Assembly: GCA_902363375.1 (NCBI GenBank)
Contig: CABIZX010000001.1
Location: forward strand, 1,426,001-1,490,000
Direction of reading: 5' to 3'
Origin: Clostridiaceae bacterium
GTDB taxonomy: Bacteria; Bacillota; Clostridia; Clostridiales; Clostridiaceae
DNA: 64,000 nucleotides
Shown in pieces: positions 50,872 through 60,197 of this stretch. The position numbers and the translations under genes are program-made. The notes under the pieces were generated by a model that saw only the letters and a list, made by a program, of their open reading frames with translations, had not been told where the DNA came from and ran no database searches. The stretch's first letter is position 1. Each line of letters starts with the position of its first letter.

Positions 50872-53445
50872 CTATCTCTCTAAATAATCACTTAATTTTG
50901 CAATATTATATTTATCTCCATATACTCCATTTTCATTATTCGTTAAGAAAATGTCTAAAGCTTCTGCTGTATAATAACTTTGGTTATTCATATGCATTAC
51001 TATAATATTTCCCTGTCCCTTAATAAGATTTTTTTCTATGGAATCTACAATTTCTTGCGCAGATGAACTCTCATAATCATGGGTAGAAATATTACCACTA
51101 ACAGAATATTTAAATCCACTTTCAAAGACTTCTGCTAATCCTGCCTTTTTTACATGTAAAGTTGGTGGTCTAAAATAGGGCCTTAAAGCACTTAAATCAC
51201 CTATAACATTAGCCATTGCATCATAGGATTTACCTAATGAGGCTCTTAATTCCTCTTTGGGTGATTCTAATGTTTCATGGTTATAATTATGACTTCCAAT
51301 ATCATGTCCATTAATTGCAATAGTTCTAAGCAAGTTAGGATTAGTATTAGATACTCCACTATTAATATCTGTATATTTTGATATTACAAAAAAACTTCCC
51401 TTTACCCTATGCTTGTCAAGTACATCTAATATCTCATTAATAACAGGATCCCCTCCCCAATCATCGAAGGTAAAGAATATTACATTCTCACCATTAGTGT
51501 TTAGAGTTCCTGTTCTATCTAATACTTGTTGTTCTTCTTCACTTAAATCGCTTAAATCTACATCTTTATTACCGATATAGTTAGTCTTCATTATAGATAG
51601 GGCTTCTTCATATGTTCTCCTGCCCAACAAGTTAGTATTATTACCTGTTATACCATACCTTCCTAACTTAGAGCCTGTCTCTACAGTTCCTTGCATTTCA
51701 CCTAAAGGTTTAACCAAATAGTTTAATGGCTTTTGAGCTAAGTCGTAGGATTGCGATAACTTATTATACTTATTTATATACCCATTTTCCACATAGTTTT
51801 TAGTAACTAGTTCAACTATCTTCCCTAGGGTTTTACTATCTTGAAACAATTCTGTATCCAGTCTAAAATAAACAATTTCGCCCTTTCTTAATGACATATA
51901 GGTATTCACATTAAAATAGTCAGATACAATTTCTTCTGCACTCATATTTTTATACTTATTGTTAATAGGTGTCCTCGAATAAGTGAATAACTCATAACCT
52001 CTATAATTGTCTATTTTATTAATTGTAGACACCGCTTCTTTTACCTGTTCCTCTACATATCCATAGCCTGGCATATAAGATCTCGTATTTATTCCTTTTT
52101 GTTTTAACAAATAATCTACTTCATATATTTCCTTACAAATTTCTTCTGTAGATTTGTTTAATAACTCCGAACTAGCTGTAATTCCTCCATTGCCAATTTC
52201 ATGACCCGAATTTAATATTTTAGTAATCCTATCTGGATATTTTTCTATTTCATCCTTTGTAACAAAGAAGGTTCCTTTTGCATTTACTCTATTTAATGAT
52301 AATAAAACTTCACTTAAAGCAGCTTCATTACTTAGGCCTCTAAAGGTATAGGATACAGCCTTCTCTGTAGTATAAAACTCTGATGTTACAGGTGAAAGTT
52401 CTCTATTATTTTTATATACTAAATCTCTGAAATTTAACGACTCTACAGGATTTTTATCCTTATTATTTTCTTGTAAATTATTATTTTGATCTCTATCATT
52501 TTTATCTATATAAATTTCTTCTTTATTAGATAAATCATCAGGTGTTACTGTATTATTGGTAGATTCTTTTTCTGTTAATTCACTTACTTGCACCACTGAT
52601 TTTTTCTGTTCCTTTATGGCCTTAAGTAGCCATTCTACTATTTTAACAACTGTTGTATCTTCTTTTTCTTCATTGGTTACTTCCTCTATACCTGCTTGCT
52701 TATCTATGGCTGGCTTTTCTTCCTTCTTTTCAGTATTATATTCAAATTCATCAAGAACGCCATTTACTTTAATAGAAACAATAGTTCCCTTTTCTAATTT
52801 ATTTACATATCCTTGAACCTGATCATAATCTTTAAAACTTTGATAACTTATATAATGATCACTGTGTACTACATACTTATTTCCTGAAGCATAAGCTGAA
52901 GCTAAAACTTCATTAGTATAAGTAGTAGATTTACACTTTAATAACTCTGGCTTTTTTTCAGTTATAGTTTGTAATATCTTGTTAGCTCGACAAAAATCAT
53001 TAATTAGCTCCCTTTCAGATAACTTTTCCATAGATTTTTTATCTGAAAGAGTTTCACTTCCAATCTCATGACCAGCTTTTTTAATATTTTCAACAGTAGT
53101 AGGATCTTCCCCAGCTTTCACGCCTGGAATAAAAAAGGTTGCTTTTACTCCATATTCATCCAATAAATTAACTATGGCATTCATGGTATTAGCATCAGTC
53201 ATTCCTTCAAAGGATAAAGCTACAATATTATCTGAAGTTTTTACATTAGTTATAATCTCTGCTTTTTTACTACTATTTAATAAGCTTAATGCCTCACTTA
53301 CTTCTTTTGATGCATCATATTTATTTTTTTCATTTATAATTATGTTTTTTGCATTATCATCTCTTATATGAACCTTATATGCAAAAATGCCTATACTTAT
53401 AGTAACTGCTGCAACTACAGTAATACTAATCCATTTTTTCTTCAT
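50872..53445 (-). CDS. membrane-anchored polysaccharide deacetylase with three NodB-like domains
   Basis: This 857-residue protein starts with one signal-anchor helix and carries three successive NodB folds. Domain 1 (about 65-240; FEGMTDANTMNAIV, VKATFFIPG) and domain 2 (about 365-560; YTFRGLSNEAALSEVL, AKGTFFVTKD) lack the Asp-Asp pair. Domain 3 (about 660-855) has FTFDDWGGDP, the zinc histidines SHNYNHET, RPYFRPPT and VMHMNNQ, so only it should be active. A charged linker (about 240-350) separates 1 and 2. It would remove N-acetyl groups from the polymer made by the next gene's synthase. It is first in its operon. Confidence 0.87.
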   Translation of the reverse strand: MKKKWISITVVAAVTISIGIFAYKVHIRDDNAKNIIINEKNKYDASKEVSEALSLLNSSKKAEIITNVKTSDNIVALSFEGMTDANTMNAIVNLLDEYGVKATFFIPGVKAGEDPTTVENIKKAGHEIGSETLSDKKSMEKLSERELINDFCRANKILQTITEKKPELLKCKSTTYTNEVLASAYASGNKYVVHSDHYISYQSFKDYDQVQGYVNKLEKGTIVSIKVNGVLDEFEYNTEKKEEKPAIDKQAGIEEVTNEEKEDTTVVKIVEWLLKAIKEQKKSVVQVSELTEKESTNNTVTPDDLSNKEEIYIDKNDRDQNNNLQENNKDKNPVESLNFRDLVYKNNRELSPVTSEFYTTEKAVSYTFRGLSNEAALSEVLLSLNRVNAKGTFFVTKDEIEKYPDRITKILNSGHEIGNGGITASSELLNKSTEEICKEIYEVDYLLKQKGINTRSYMPGYGYVEEQVKEAVSTINKIDNYRGYELFTYSRTPINNKYKNMSAEEIVSDYFNVNTYMSLRKGEIVYFRLDTELFQDSKTLGKIVELVTKNYVENGYINKYNKLSQSYDLAQKPLNYLVKPLGEMQGTVETGSKLGRYGITGNNTNLLGRRTYEEALSIMKTNYIGNKDVDLSDLSEEEQQVLDRTGTLNTNGENVIFFTFDDWGGDPVINEILDVLDKHRVKGSFFVISKYTDINSGVSNTNPNLLRTIAINGHDIGSHNYNHETLESPKEELRASLGKSYDAMANVIGDLSALRPYFRPPTLHVKKAGLAEVFESGFKYSVSGNISTHDYESSSAQEIVDSIEKNLIKGQGNIIVMHMNNQSYYTAEALDIFLTNNENGVYGDKYNIAKLSDYLER

Positions 53446-53751
53446 GACTTTTTTCTCCAGTTATTTTATATTTCTTCTATTTTTTAATTTAAACTTTAAT
53501 TCATCTATATTTTATTCCTTAAAACAACTTATTTCAACAAACAATTATTGTTATTTGTAGTATTATGTATATATTTCTACGAATTTTCGTCTTACAATAA
53601 ATAATCTTATATTTTTAAAGAAGTTTACAAGTTGGTTGAGGTAAAATTATCATAAAATATTTTTTAAAATTCTTGATTCTAGACATATGATAGACTACCT
53701 GATTTATTTCACTATAAATATTACTAAAAGAATTATTGTTTCAAATATAAA
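53446..53751. other. gap upstream of the exopolysaccharide operon
   Basis: It is AT-rich and should hold the operon promoter on the minus strand. A short ACGAATTTTCGT palindrome lies at about 53579-53590. I looked for a c-di-GMP riboswitch and saw none. No gene is visible. Confidence 0.4.
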
Positions 53752-53782
53752 AACTGTTGACACACTTTATGTGCCAACAGTT
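53752..53782 (-). terminator. terminator after methionine gamma-lyase gene
   Basis: AACTGTTGACAC (53752-53763) pairs with GTGCCAACAGTT (53771-53782, one wobble), followed by TTTTTATATTTG on the minus strand. Confidence 0.8.
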
Positions 53783-53875
53783 CAAAATAATTATAATATT
53801 TATTTTATGACAGTTAATTTAAATAACCTTACTTAAACCTAAGTCTTCTACTTCTATTCTAATTTAATATCTATA

Positions 53876-55072
53876 TTATAAAATAACATTTAAAGCGCTT
53901 TCTAAATCAGCTATTATATCTTCAACATTTTCAAGTCCTACAGCTATTCTTATTAATCCATCACTAATGCCAGCTGCTTCTCTTTCTTCCTTAGTATATG
54001 GTGAATGTGTCATTGATGCTGGATGTTGAATTAATGTTTCAGCATCTCCAAGACTTACCGCTAACTTACAAAGTTCTGTACTATTTATAACCTTCTTACC
54101 AGCTTCAATTCCACCTTTAACTTCAAAAGCAATTACAGCTCCTGGTAGTGACATTTGCTTTTTAGCTAGCTCATATTGTGGGAAACTTTCAAGTCCTGGG
54201 TAGTAAATCTTTTCCACTGCACTATGACTCTCTAAAAATCTTGCTACTTTCATAGCATTTGCACAATGCTTTTCCATTCTTATTTCTAAAGTTTTCATAC
54301 CTCTTATGATTAAAAATGCATCAAAAGGACTTAAGCTAGCTCCTGTCATATCCTTTATACCAAATAATCTAACATTTTTTATAAACTCAGCACTTCCAAC
54401 TACAAAACCTGAAATTACATCTCCATGTCCATTTAAGAATTTAGTTCCAGAGTGAATTACTACATCAGCACCAAATTCTAATGGTCTTTGAATATATGGA
54501 GTACAGAAAGTATTATCAACCATTACTATACAATCCTTATTTTCATGAGCTATTTTACTTATAGCTTCTATGTCTACCACTTCAAGGTTTGGATTTGCTG
54601 GAGTCTCTATATAAACTACCTTTGTATTTTCTCTCATGGCCTGCTTTACTTCTTCAAGATTAGTAGCATCTACGAAGGTTACTTCAACCCCATACCTAGT
54701 TAATCCATGACTTAAGTAAGCATAAGTACATCCATAAAGAGTTTTAGCTGCTACCACATGATCTCCAGCCTTTAGAGCTGTCCAAAATGCTGATGATACT
54801 GCTCCAATACCTGATGCAGTAGATATAGCCGCTTCTGCACCTTCTAACATAGCCAATTTTTCTTCTAATTGAGTATTGGTTGGATTTCCAAGTCTTGAGT
54901 AGATATAACCACCCTCTTCAAGAGAAAATCTTCTACCACCTTGCTCAGCAGAATCAAAAATAAATGTTGCTGTTTGATGTATAGGAGTAGCTAGTGCTCC
55001 AAATTGATCCTTTACATGCCCACCATGAATTGCTCTAGTTGCAAAGCCCATTTCTTTTAAGTTATTTCCCAT
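53876..55072 (-). CDS. methionine gamma-lyase (PLP-dependent trans-sulfuration family)
   Basis: This 398-residue enzyme has YSRLGNPT (about 53-60), the MGL-style [13 protein letters not shown] with active-site Tyr and the Cys characteristic of methionine gamma-lyases, the PLP aspartate in [10 protein letters not shown] and Schiff-base lysine in [12 protein letters not shown]. It splits methionine to methanethiol, ammonia and 2-oxobutyrate. A sigma-54 promoter (55114-55129) with TyrR-like boxes lies in the gap before it, and the activator gene is directly upstream. Cystathionine gamma-lyase/synthase activity is the alternative. Confidence 0.87.
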   Translation of the reverse strand: MGNNLKEMGFATRAIHGGHVKDQFGALATPIHQTATFIFDSAEQGGRRFSLEEGGYIYSRLGNPTNTQLEEKLAMLEGAEAAISTASGIGAVSSAFWTALKAGDHVVAAKTLYGCTYAYLSHGLTRYGVEVTFVDATNLEEVKQAMRENTKVVYIETPANPNLEVVDIEAISKIAHENKDCIVMVDNTFCTPYIQRPLEFGADVVIHSGTKFLNGHGDVISGFVVGSAEFIKNVRLFGIKDMTGASLSPFDAFLIIRGMKTLEIRMEKHCANAMKVARFLESHSAVEKIYYPGLESFPQYELAKKQMSLPGAVIAFEVKGGIEAGKKVINSTELCKLAVSLGDAETLIQHPASMTHSPYTKEEREAAGISDGLIRIAVGLENVEDIIADLESALNVIL

Positions 55073-55113
55073 TAATTATTCCTCCCCAAAGGTATATTTT
55101 ACAATAATATAAA

Positions 55114-55129
55114 GCAATTCTGATGCCAA
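55114..55129 (-). promoter_or_regulatory. sigma-54 (-24/-12) promoter of methionine gamma-lyase gene
   Basis: The minus strand reads TTGGCATCAGAATTGC: GG (55126-55127) and GC (55114-55115) are separated by exactly 10 bases, as sigma-54 requires. Transcription would begin near 55102, about 30 bases before the ATG. Confidence 0.85.
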
Positions 55130-55251
55130 TTTAAAGATTGATCACTTATAATTAAATATATTTATATATATTCCTAAAATGGCTTAAATAAACAGCTATT
55201 CAGCGATTTTCTTTTTATATAATCCTCAGCTTAATATTTTTATTACGTATG

Positions 55252-55321
55252 TGTAAAGATATCTTTACTTATTAAGAATTTTATGGAAATATATCTTTAC
55301 ATCTGTAAAATTTATTTTACA
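55252..55321. promoter_or_regulatory. three TyrR-box-like activator sites
   Basis: TGTAAA-N6-TTTACA, the TyrR-box consensus, occurs perfectly at 55304-55321, with one mismatch at 55252-55269 (TGTAAA-GATATC-TTTACT) and one mismatch at 55284-55301 (TGGAAA-TATATC-TTTACA). They lie about 120-205 bases upstream of the sigma-54 promoter, in enhancer position. Confidence 0.75.
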
Positions 55322-55329
55322 GATACATA

Positions 55330-56577
55330 TTAAATTTTTATGCTATACTTATTAATTTTATTCATTATGGTAGTATGGGAAACTTTAAGTACACCCGCAG
55401 CTCTTCTATAGGTTTTATAATCCTTTATAGCTTTTTCAATAATCTCTTTCTCACATCTTTCCATAGAATCTTTCAGTGATAACTGTAAATCTTCATTATC
55501 CTCTTCATTTATATTATCTTTAGATGCATTGCTATAAATATGATTGACCGGTGTAATAAAAAGGTCTTGGATAGTCAGTATGTCCCCTTTACATAGGTTC
55601 ATAGCTCTTTCCATAACATTTTGTAACTCCCTAACATTTCCCGGCCACTGATAATTCATTAACTCACTTATAAATTCAATCTCAGCACCATTTATATTTT
55701 TATTTAGCTTATAATTTAGCTTGTCTATAAAGAATTTAACAAAGGACGGAATATCCTCTATCCTATCTCTTAATGGGGGAATATACATAGGAATTACGTT
55801 TAATCTATAATATAAATCTTCTCTAAATGTTTTATCTTTAATCATATCCTCAAGATTTTTATTGGTAGCTGCTATGATTCTTACATCAATTTTTTCTTCT
55901 CTATTGCTACCAATTTTTCTTATCTTTCCTTCTTGTATTACTCTTAACAACTTTGCTTGGATAGATATTGGCATCTCTCCTATTTCATCTAAAAATAAGG
56001 TTCCACCATTAGCCTCTTTAATAATTCCATCTTTTCCACCTATCATTGCACCAGTAAAACTTCCTTGTTCATATCCAAATAATTCACTCTCTAGCAATGC
56101 TTCTGGCAGCGATGCACAGTTAATAGCAATAAAGTTCTTACTACTTCTAGGACTTATATCATGGATAGCCTTTGCAAATACTTCCTTACCTGTACCACTT
56201 TCACCTCTTAAAAGTACTGTTGAGTTATTCTTTGCGATGGTTACAGTCATATCTTTTACCCGCTCTATAGCCTTGCTTGTACCAATTATATTCTTGAACT
56301 CCCTATCCTCTATGGATTCTATTATAGCCTTTAATTTTTTTTCTTTTTGTTCATAATATAATAATTCCATTTCTTTAATAGAAGTCACATCTTTTATATT
56401 GCAAATCTCCTGCATTAACTCTTTTTTTACTTGCTCTTCCATGTTATCAACTTTTACGCATACCTTTTGAAAAAATACTTCCATAGAAATCAAATTAATT
56501 TTTCTATTGTAAATCTTATCTAATATCTCTACCGTTATTCCTAATCTATCTCTGGTAACTATTTCAAATCTAATCAT
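55330..56577 (-). CDS. TyrR-like sigma-54-dependent activator (ACT, AAA+, HTH)
   Basis: This 415-residue regulator has an N-terminal ACT domain (about 1-72; [14 protein letters not shown]), which binds amino acids. A short linker leads to an AAA+ domain (about 98-330) with Walker A GESGTGKE, the sigma-54-contact loop GSFTGA (usual GAFTGA with Ser for Ala), Walker [13 protein letters not shown] and the arginine-finger region [13 protein letters not shown]. The C-terminal HTH (about 370-415) has [19 protein letters not shown]. Unlike E. coli TyrR it keeps a sigma-54-contact motif. It lies directly upstream of its likely target, methionine gamma-lyase. Confidence 0.92.
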   Translation of the reverse strand: MIRFEIVTRDRLGITVEILDKIYNRKINLISMEVFFQKVCVKVDNMEEQVKKELMQEICNIKDVTSIKEMELLYYEQKEKKLKAIIESIEDREFKNIIGTSKAIERVKDMTVTIAKNNSTVLLRGESGTGKEVFAKAIHDISPRSSKNFIAINCASLPEALLESELFGYEQGSFTGAMIGGKDGIIKEANGGTLFLDEIGEMPISIQAKLLRVIQEGKIRKIGSNREEKIDVRIIAATNKNLEDMIKDKTFREDLYYRLNVIPMYIPPLRDRIEDIPSFVKFFIDKLNYKLNKNINGAEIEFISELMNYQWPGNVRELQNVMERAMNLCKGDILTIQDLFITPVNHIYSNASKDNINEEDNEDLQLSLKDSMERCEKEIIEKAIKDYKTYRRAAGVLKVSHTTIMNKINKYSIKI

Positions 56578-56808
56578 ATAAATTCTCCCTTCTGTAAAAA
56601 TCTAATATGATTTAAAATTCACGTGAATAGCTTCTTCATAAACATATTACATAAACATATTATATTTATAAAAAATTTCCTTTTGAAAATTTGAATCAAT
56701 GATATAATCTAACCTATTTAGCATAACTTCATTTTAATACTAAACTTAGGAAAATTATACTATACAGAGGATTTAATTTCTATATAATTACTTTTCATTT
56801 AAAATATA
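56578..56808. other. gap upstream of TyrR-like regulator gene
   Basis: AT-rich; it includes the regulator's promoter region on the minus strand, which I could not assign with confidence. The rest of the gap is the inverted-repeat element listed next. Confidence 0.35.
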
Positions 56809-56935
56809 AAAAGTGGCTATCACAAACAACTAACTAATCTTCTAAACTATGAGTCATGGTCTTTAATACTATTAATATAGTAGGCACATGCTCAAAATTT
56901 GTTTCAGATTAGATTGCTTTGTGACAGCCATCTTT
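56809..56935 (-). repeat. 127-nt inverted-repeat element after HAD gene
   Basis: Arms of about 30 bases (56809-56840 and 56906-56935) pair imperfectly; the conserved core is TGGCT-TCACAAA. The interior has a TACTAT/ATAGTA mini-stem (56867-56882). On the minus strand the outer stem ends GCCACTTTTT, so it works as a terminator, but the size suggests a small structured RNA or a miniature element. Confidence 0.55.
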
Positions 56936-56961
56936 AACTATCTGTAAAAATAAATATATTA

Positions 56962-57690
56962 TTAGATTAATTCTAAATTATTTATATCTAATTTATATAT
57001 AACATCTTTTCTTTCTACTACAACATTAATCTTTTCTTTTACCTCTTCATCTTCTACTATCTTTGAAATTAATTCTTTAGTTGGATTTATAGCATAAGGG
57101 TTTCCTACATATTTAAACATAGTTAAATCTCCAGAAGTATCTCCATAAGCATAGCTTTGACTTAGATCTATATCATATTTCTCGGTCAATTCTTTTATAG
57201 CTTTTTCTTTACTAACAGAATCCCACATAGGAATAATCTCTCCTGTATACTTTCCATTGTCATCTATCTTATAAATAGTACCTCTAAAATCGTCCATTTC
57301 ATATTTACCAGCCATTTCTCTAACTAACTCCATAGGTGAACCTGATATAGCAATTACAATATGACCTTGTTCCTTATGCCATTTAATTTTATCTCTTGAA
57401 AAAGTATATACTCTATCTCCCTTTTGATTAATTACGTTTCTAGCTATGTGATCTATATGCTCTCTGCTTAACCCTTTAGTAGCTTCAATATAAACATCAA
57501 TCATTTTAAGTAAATAGGTATCATAATCTCCCTGTCTTCTATCCCATTTTGAAAAGGCTGGTTTTACTTCGTTATACCACTTTTCACCTTCAACTAATTC
57601 ATATCTCACTATCTTCTTAAAAACTTCTGTTATTAACCCTTCTCTATATATAGTTCCATCTATATCAAAAAATGCTGCAACTTTTCCCAT
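56962..57690 (-). CDS. HAD-superfamily phosphatase, subfamily IB
   Basis: This 242-residue enzyme has the nucleophile motif FFDIDGTIYRE (about 7-17), motif II Ser in IAISGSPMEL (about 113-122), lysine in KEKAIKEL and the acidic motif YAYGDTSGDLTMFKYVG (about 181-197). Subfamily IB includes SerB-like phosphoserine phosphatases, but the cap is longer and the substrate is not clear. It is followed by a long structured terminator. Confidence 0.83.
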   Translation of the reverse strand: MGKVAAFFDIDGTIYREGLITEVFKKIVRYELVEGEKWYNEVKPAFSKWDRRQGDYDTYLLKMIDVYIEATKGLSREHIDHIARNVINQKGDRVYTFSRDKIKWHKEQGHIVIAISGSPMELVREMAGKYEMDDFRGTIYKIDDNGKYTGEIIPMWDSVSKEKAIKELTEKYDIDLSQSYAYGDTSGDLTMFKYVGNPYAINPTKELISKIVEDEEVKEKINVVVERKDVIYKLDINNLELI

Positions 57691-57854
57691 AAAAAAACCT
57701 CCATAATAATGTTAAAATCTAATATTAAATTAATGTACTTCACCTTTAATTTAAGCATAAGAAGAAGTTTCCATTATAATATTTAATCTTTACCATATCA
57801 TATCTATGGAATAAAGTCTAGTAATTTGTATAACACTGCAAATTTATTCTAGCA

Positions 57855-59087
57855 CTAAAGTTTAGGTTTTGAAACTGACTTTCCAGCTTCAATTAATACT
57901 TTATTCTTTAGCATTGCAAACCCCTGAACAAGCATCAATAATCCAGTTCCAATAAGCAACCATTCTATCTTAATTAAGTCAGCTATAGGACCATATACAA
58001 GCATTGCTAAGGGCATTATTGAACTTGATATCATACCTAAAACCCCAAATACTCTTCCTAGAAGATCCCCTTCTACCTTTTGTTGTAATAAAACAGTGAA
58101 TGGTGTATTAAACATAGGTAAAGCAATTCCAGAGAGTGCCATTAACGAAATATAAATCCAAAATACAGGAACAATTCCAAGGGCAAAGGTTGAAATTCCT
58201 ATAACAAGAATTGATACAACCATTGTATGTGCCTTATTTTTGAATCCTCCCCAGGATGCCATAACAATACCTCCTAATATCATTCCAATGGAGTAAGCTA
58301 TTTCAATAGCTGTTAGACGCCATACATCATTGCCAAAACTACGCGTAACCTGTAGAGGAGTTAAAAATGCTAAAGGTGCTACTAATATAAAGTAAAATGC
58401 ACAAAATATAAAAATCATCTTAACAAATCCATGGTTTCTAATATATTTAATGCCTTGACTCATATCTTCAAAGTAACTAATTTTTTCTTTTTGTAAAGCC
58501 TTTGCATGTACAGGTACATGTAAGAATAAAAGTAGCATTATAACTGCTATAGCCGCTGTAATAACATCTATAAAAAATATTGATTCAATGGTAGCCATAG
58601 TTAAAAGTGCTCCGCTTAGCATTGGAGAAATAAGTGTAACTAATGATTGTATACTACCATTTGTTGCATTCACCTTAGTAAGTTTATCCTCTGGTACTAG
58701 CTGTGGTAAAAATGCCCCTATAGCAGGTGTCTGAATTCCTGCTCCCACAGAACGTACCGCAGATGCCGCAAATAGTAGCCATATAGAATCATATCCAGCC
58801 AAAAATAAAACAGCTAAAATAAGGGTGGATATTGCTGTTAAAGAGTCTGATAGAATAATAAGCATCTTTCTATTATATCTATCAGCCCATACTCCAGCAA
58901 AGGGAGATATAAAAAATGTAGGTACAAATCCACAAATAATTGATATTGTCATCATTAATCCCGATTGTGTTTCTAAGGTAATATACCATGTAATAGCATA
59001 CTGAACTAGCATAGAACCAAAAAGGGATATGCTTTGACTTGCTAAAAAAAGTATTATATTCTTTTTCCAATTTTTACTTAATTCCAA
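57855..59087 (-). CDS. MFS efflux transporter, MefA-like
   Basis: This 410-residue permease has 12 predicted helices and belongs to the MFS_3/MefA-like group: FLASQSISLFGSMLVQYAITWYI at the N-terminus, then FAGVWADRYNRKMLIILSDS, the family motif A loop. MefA members export macrolides, but many relatives have other drugs or unknown substrates. The start is a TTG after GGAGG (seven bases). A tiny ORF with a strong binding site and a hairpin lie upstream, suggesting translational regulation. Confidence 0.85.
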   Translation of the reverse strand: MELSKNWKKNIILFLASQSISLFGSMLVQYAITWYITLETQSGLMMTISIICGFVPTFFISPFAGVWADRYNRKMLIILSDSLTAISTLILAVLFLAGYDSIWLLFAASAVRSVGAGIQTPAIGAFLPQLVPEDKLTKVNATNGSIQSLVTLISPMLSGALLTMATIESIFFIDVITAAIAVIMLLLFLHVPVHAKALQKEKISYFEDMSQGIKYIRNHGFVKMIFIFCAFYFILVAPLAFLTPLQVTRSFGNDVWRLTAIEIAYSIGMILGGIVMASWGGFKNKAHTMVVSILVIGISTFALGIVPVFWIYISLMALSGIALPMFNTPFTVLLQQKVEGDLLGRVFGVLGMISSSIMPLAMLVYGPIADLIKIEWLLIGTGLLMLVQGFAMLKNKVLIEAGKSVSKPKL

Positions 59088-59164
59088 AATATTTCCTCCA
59101 CTTAATCTATATAATTTAAACTCTGTTTATTTATTACTACTATCTCTTTAAGATACTAGTACAA

Positions 59165-59176
59165 TCATGATATCAT
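59165..59176 (-). CDS. possible three-residue leader ORF before MFS gene
   Basis: GGGAGGA precedes ATG ATA TCA TGA, about 80 bases before the MFS start. Between them an imperfect ACTAGTATCT/AGATAGTAGT hairpin (about 59134-59159) can form. The arrangement is like short leaders of inducible efflux genes but is minimal evidence. Confidence 0.25.
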   Translation of the reverse strand: MIS

Positions 59177-59219
59177 AAAAATCCTCCCATGGAAATAATT
59201 GTATTACTTCTTAGCAATT

Positions 59220-60008
59220 TTAATTTAACTTTCCCAACACTTTTTGAATTTCTTCCTCTGTAAGTCTTCTATACTGACCCTTTTCAAGGGTTTCATCTAA
59301 CATTAATTTTCCAATAGAAACTCTCTTTAGATATACCACATAGCACCCCACTGCCTTTAACATACGCTTAACTTGATGTTTACGCCCTTCAGATATTGTT
59401 AGATATCCAGATACAATAGGTTGATCATAGCGGTTTGTATTCATAGTATAGAATTGTCCAATATCTGTTTCATGTTTTAGTTCTTTATAGCTTCCACATT
59501 TAACTATTTCTATTTTTGCTGGTTTAGTTAATGGCTCATTCTTACCAATGGAAATTCCATTTTCTAATTGATTTATATCTTCTCTATCTAAAGAACCTAA
59601 TGCCCAAAAGAAATATTTCTTTTCAACATGTTTTTGAGGACACATTAATTGATGGTCAAACTCTCCATCATTAGTAAGTAGTAATAATCCTTCTGTATCT
59701 TTATCTAATCTTCCAACGTGAAATACTCCATTCATATTAATCCCATGAAAAAAATCAAGTACTGTTTTATTCTCGGCATCCTTTCTTGCAGTAATACATC
59801 CTCCAGGTTTATGAAACATATAGTAAACTTTACCTGTATAAACAACTACTTTATCAAGATACTCAATAATATCAGTACTCTCATTAATTTCTATTGCAGG
59901 TTCTATTATCACTTTCCCATTTACTTTAACTTTACCTGCTTTAATATAATCTCTAATCTTCTTATGTGTTTCAATTGATGACTCTGTCAAAAACTTATCT
60001 AATCTCAT
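59220..60008 (-). CDS. pseudouridine synthase, RsuA/RluB/E/F family
   Basis: This 262-residue protein has an N-terminal S4 RNA-binding domain (MRLDKFLTESSIETHKKIRDYI, about 1-50) and a catalytic domain with MFHKPGG and the active-site aspartate in VGRLDKDTEGLLLLTNDGEF. The TISEGRKHQVKRML block is typical. It isomerises one uridine in ribosomal RNA; which site (16S or 23S) cannot be told here. It appears to be expressed on its own. Confidence 0.92.
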   Translation of the reverse strand: MRLDKFLTESSIETHKKIRDYIKAGKVKVNGKVIIEPAIEINESTDIIEYLDKVVVYTGKVYYMFHKPGGCITARKDAENKTVLDFFHGINMNGVFHVGRLDKDTEGLLLLTNDGEFDHQLMCPQKHVEKKYFFWALGSLDREDINQLENGISIGKNEPLTKPAKIEIVKCGSYKELKHETDIGQFYTMNTNRYDQPIVSGYLTISEGRKHQVKRMLKAVGCYVVYLKRVSIGKLMLDETLEKGQYRRLTEEEIQKVLGKLN

Positions 60009-60197
60009 TTTGCCTCATTTCTAATCATTAGTAAAATTATTTTAATTCTCTTATCCTAAGTAAAATAGTGCTATATTAATATATAATACTTTTATCTATG
60101 AGTAAAGATGTTCTTTTTTAATAAAGAAGTATTTATATATCTAATATGATCATAAAAATTGACTAAATTAATGTTAATTAAAGTATTTCTATTTTTT

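Noticed and set aside
53446-53751. c-di-GMP riboswitch before the exopolysaccharide operon
   Set aside because: No conserved GEMM core was seen; c-di-GMP control is more simply explained by the PilZ domain in the synthase.
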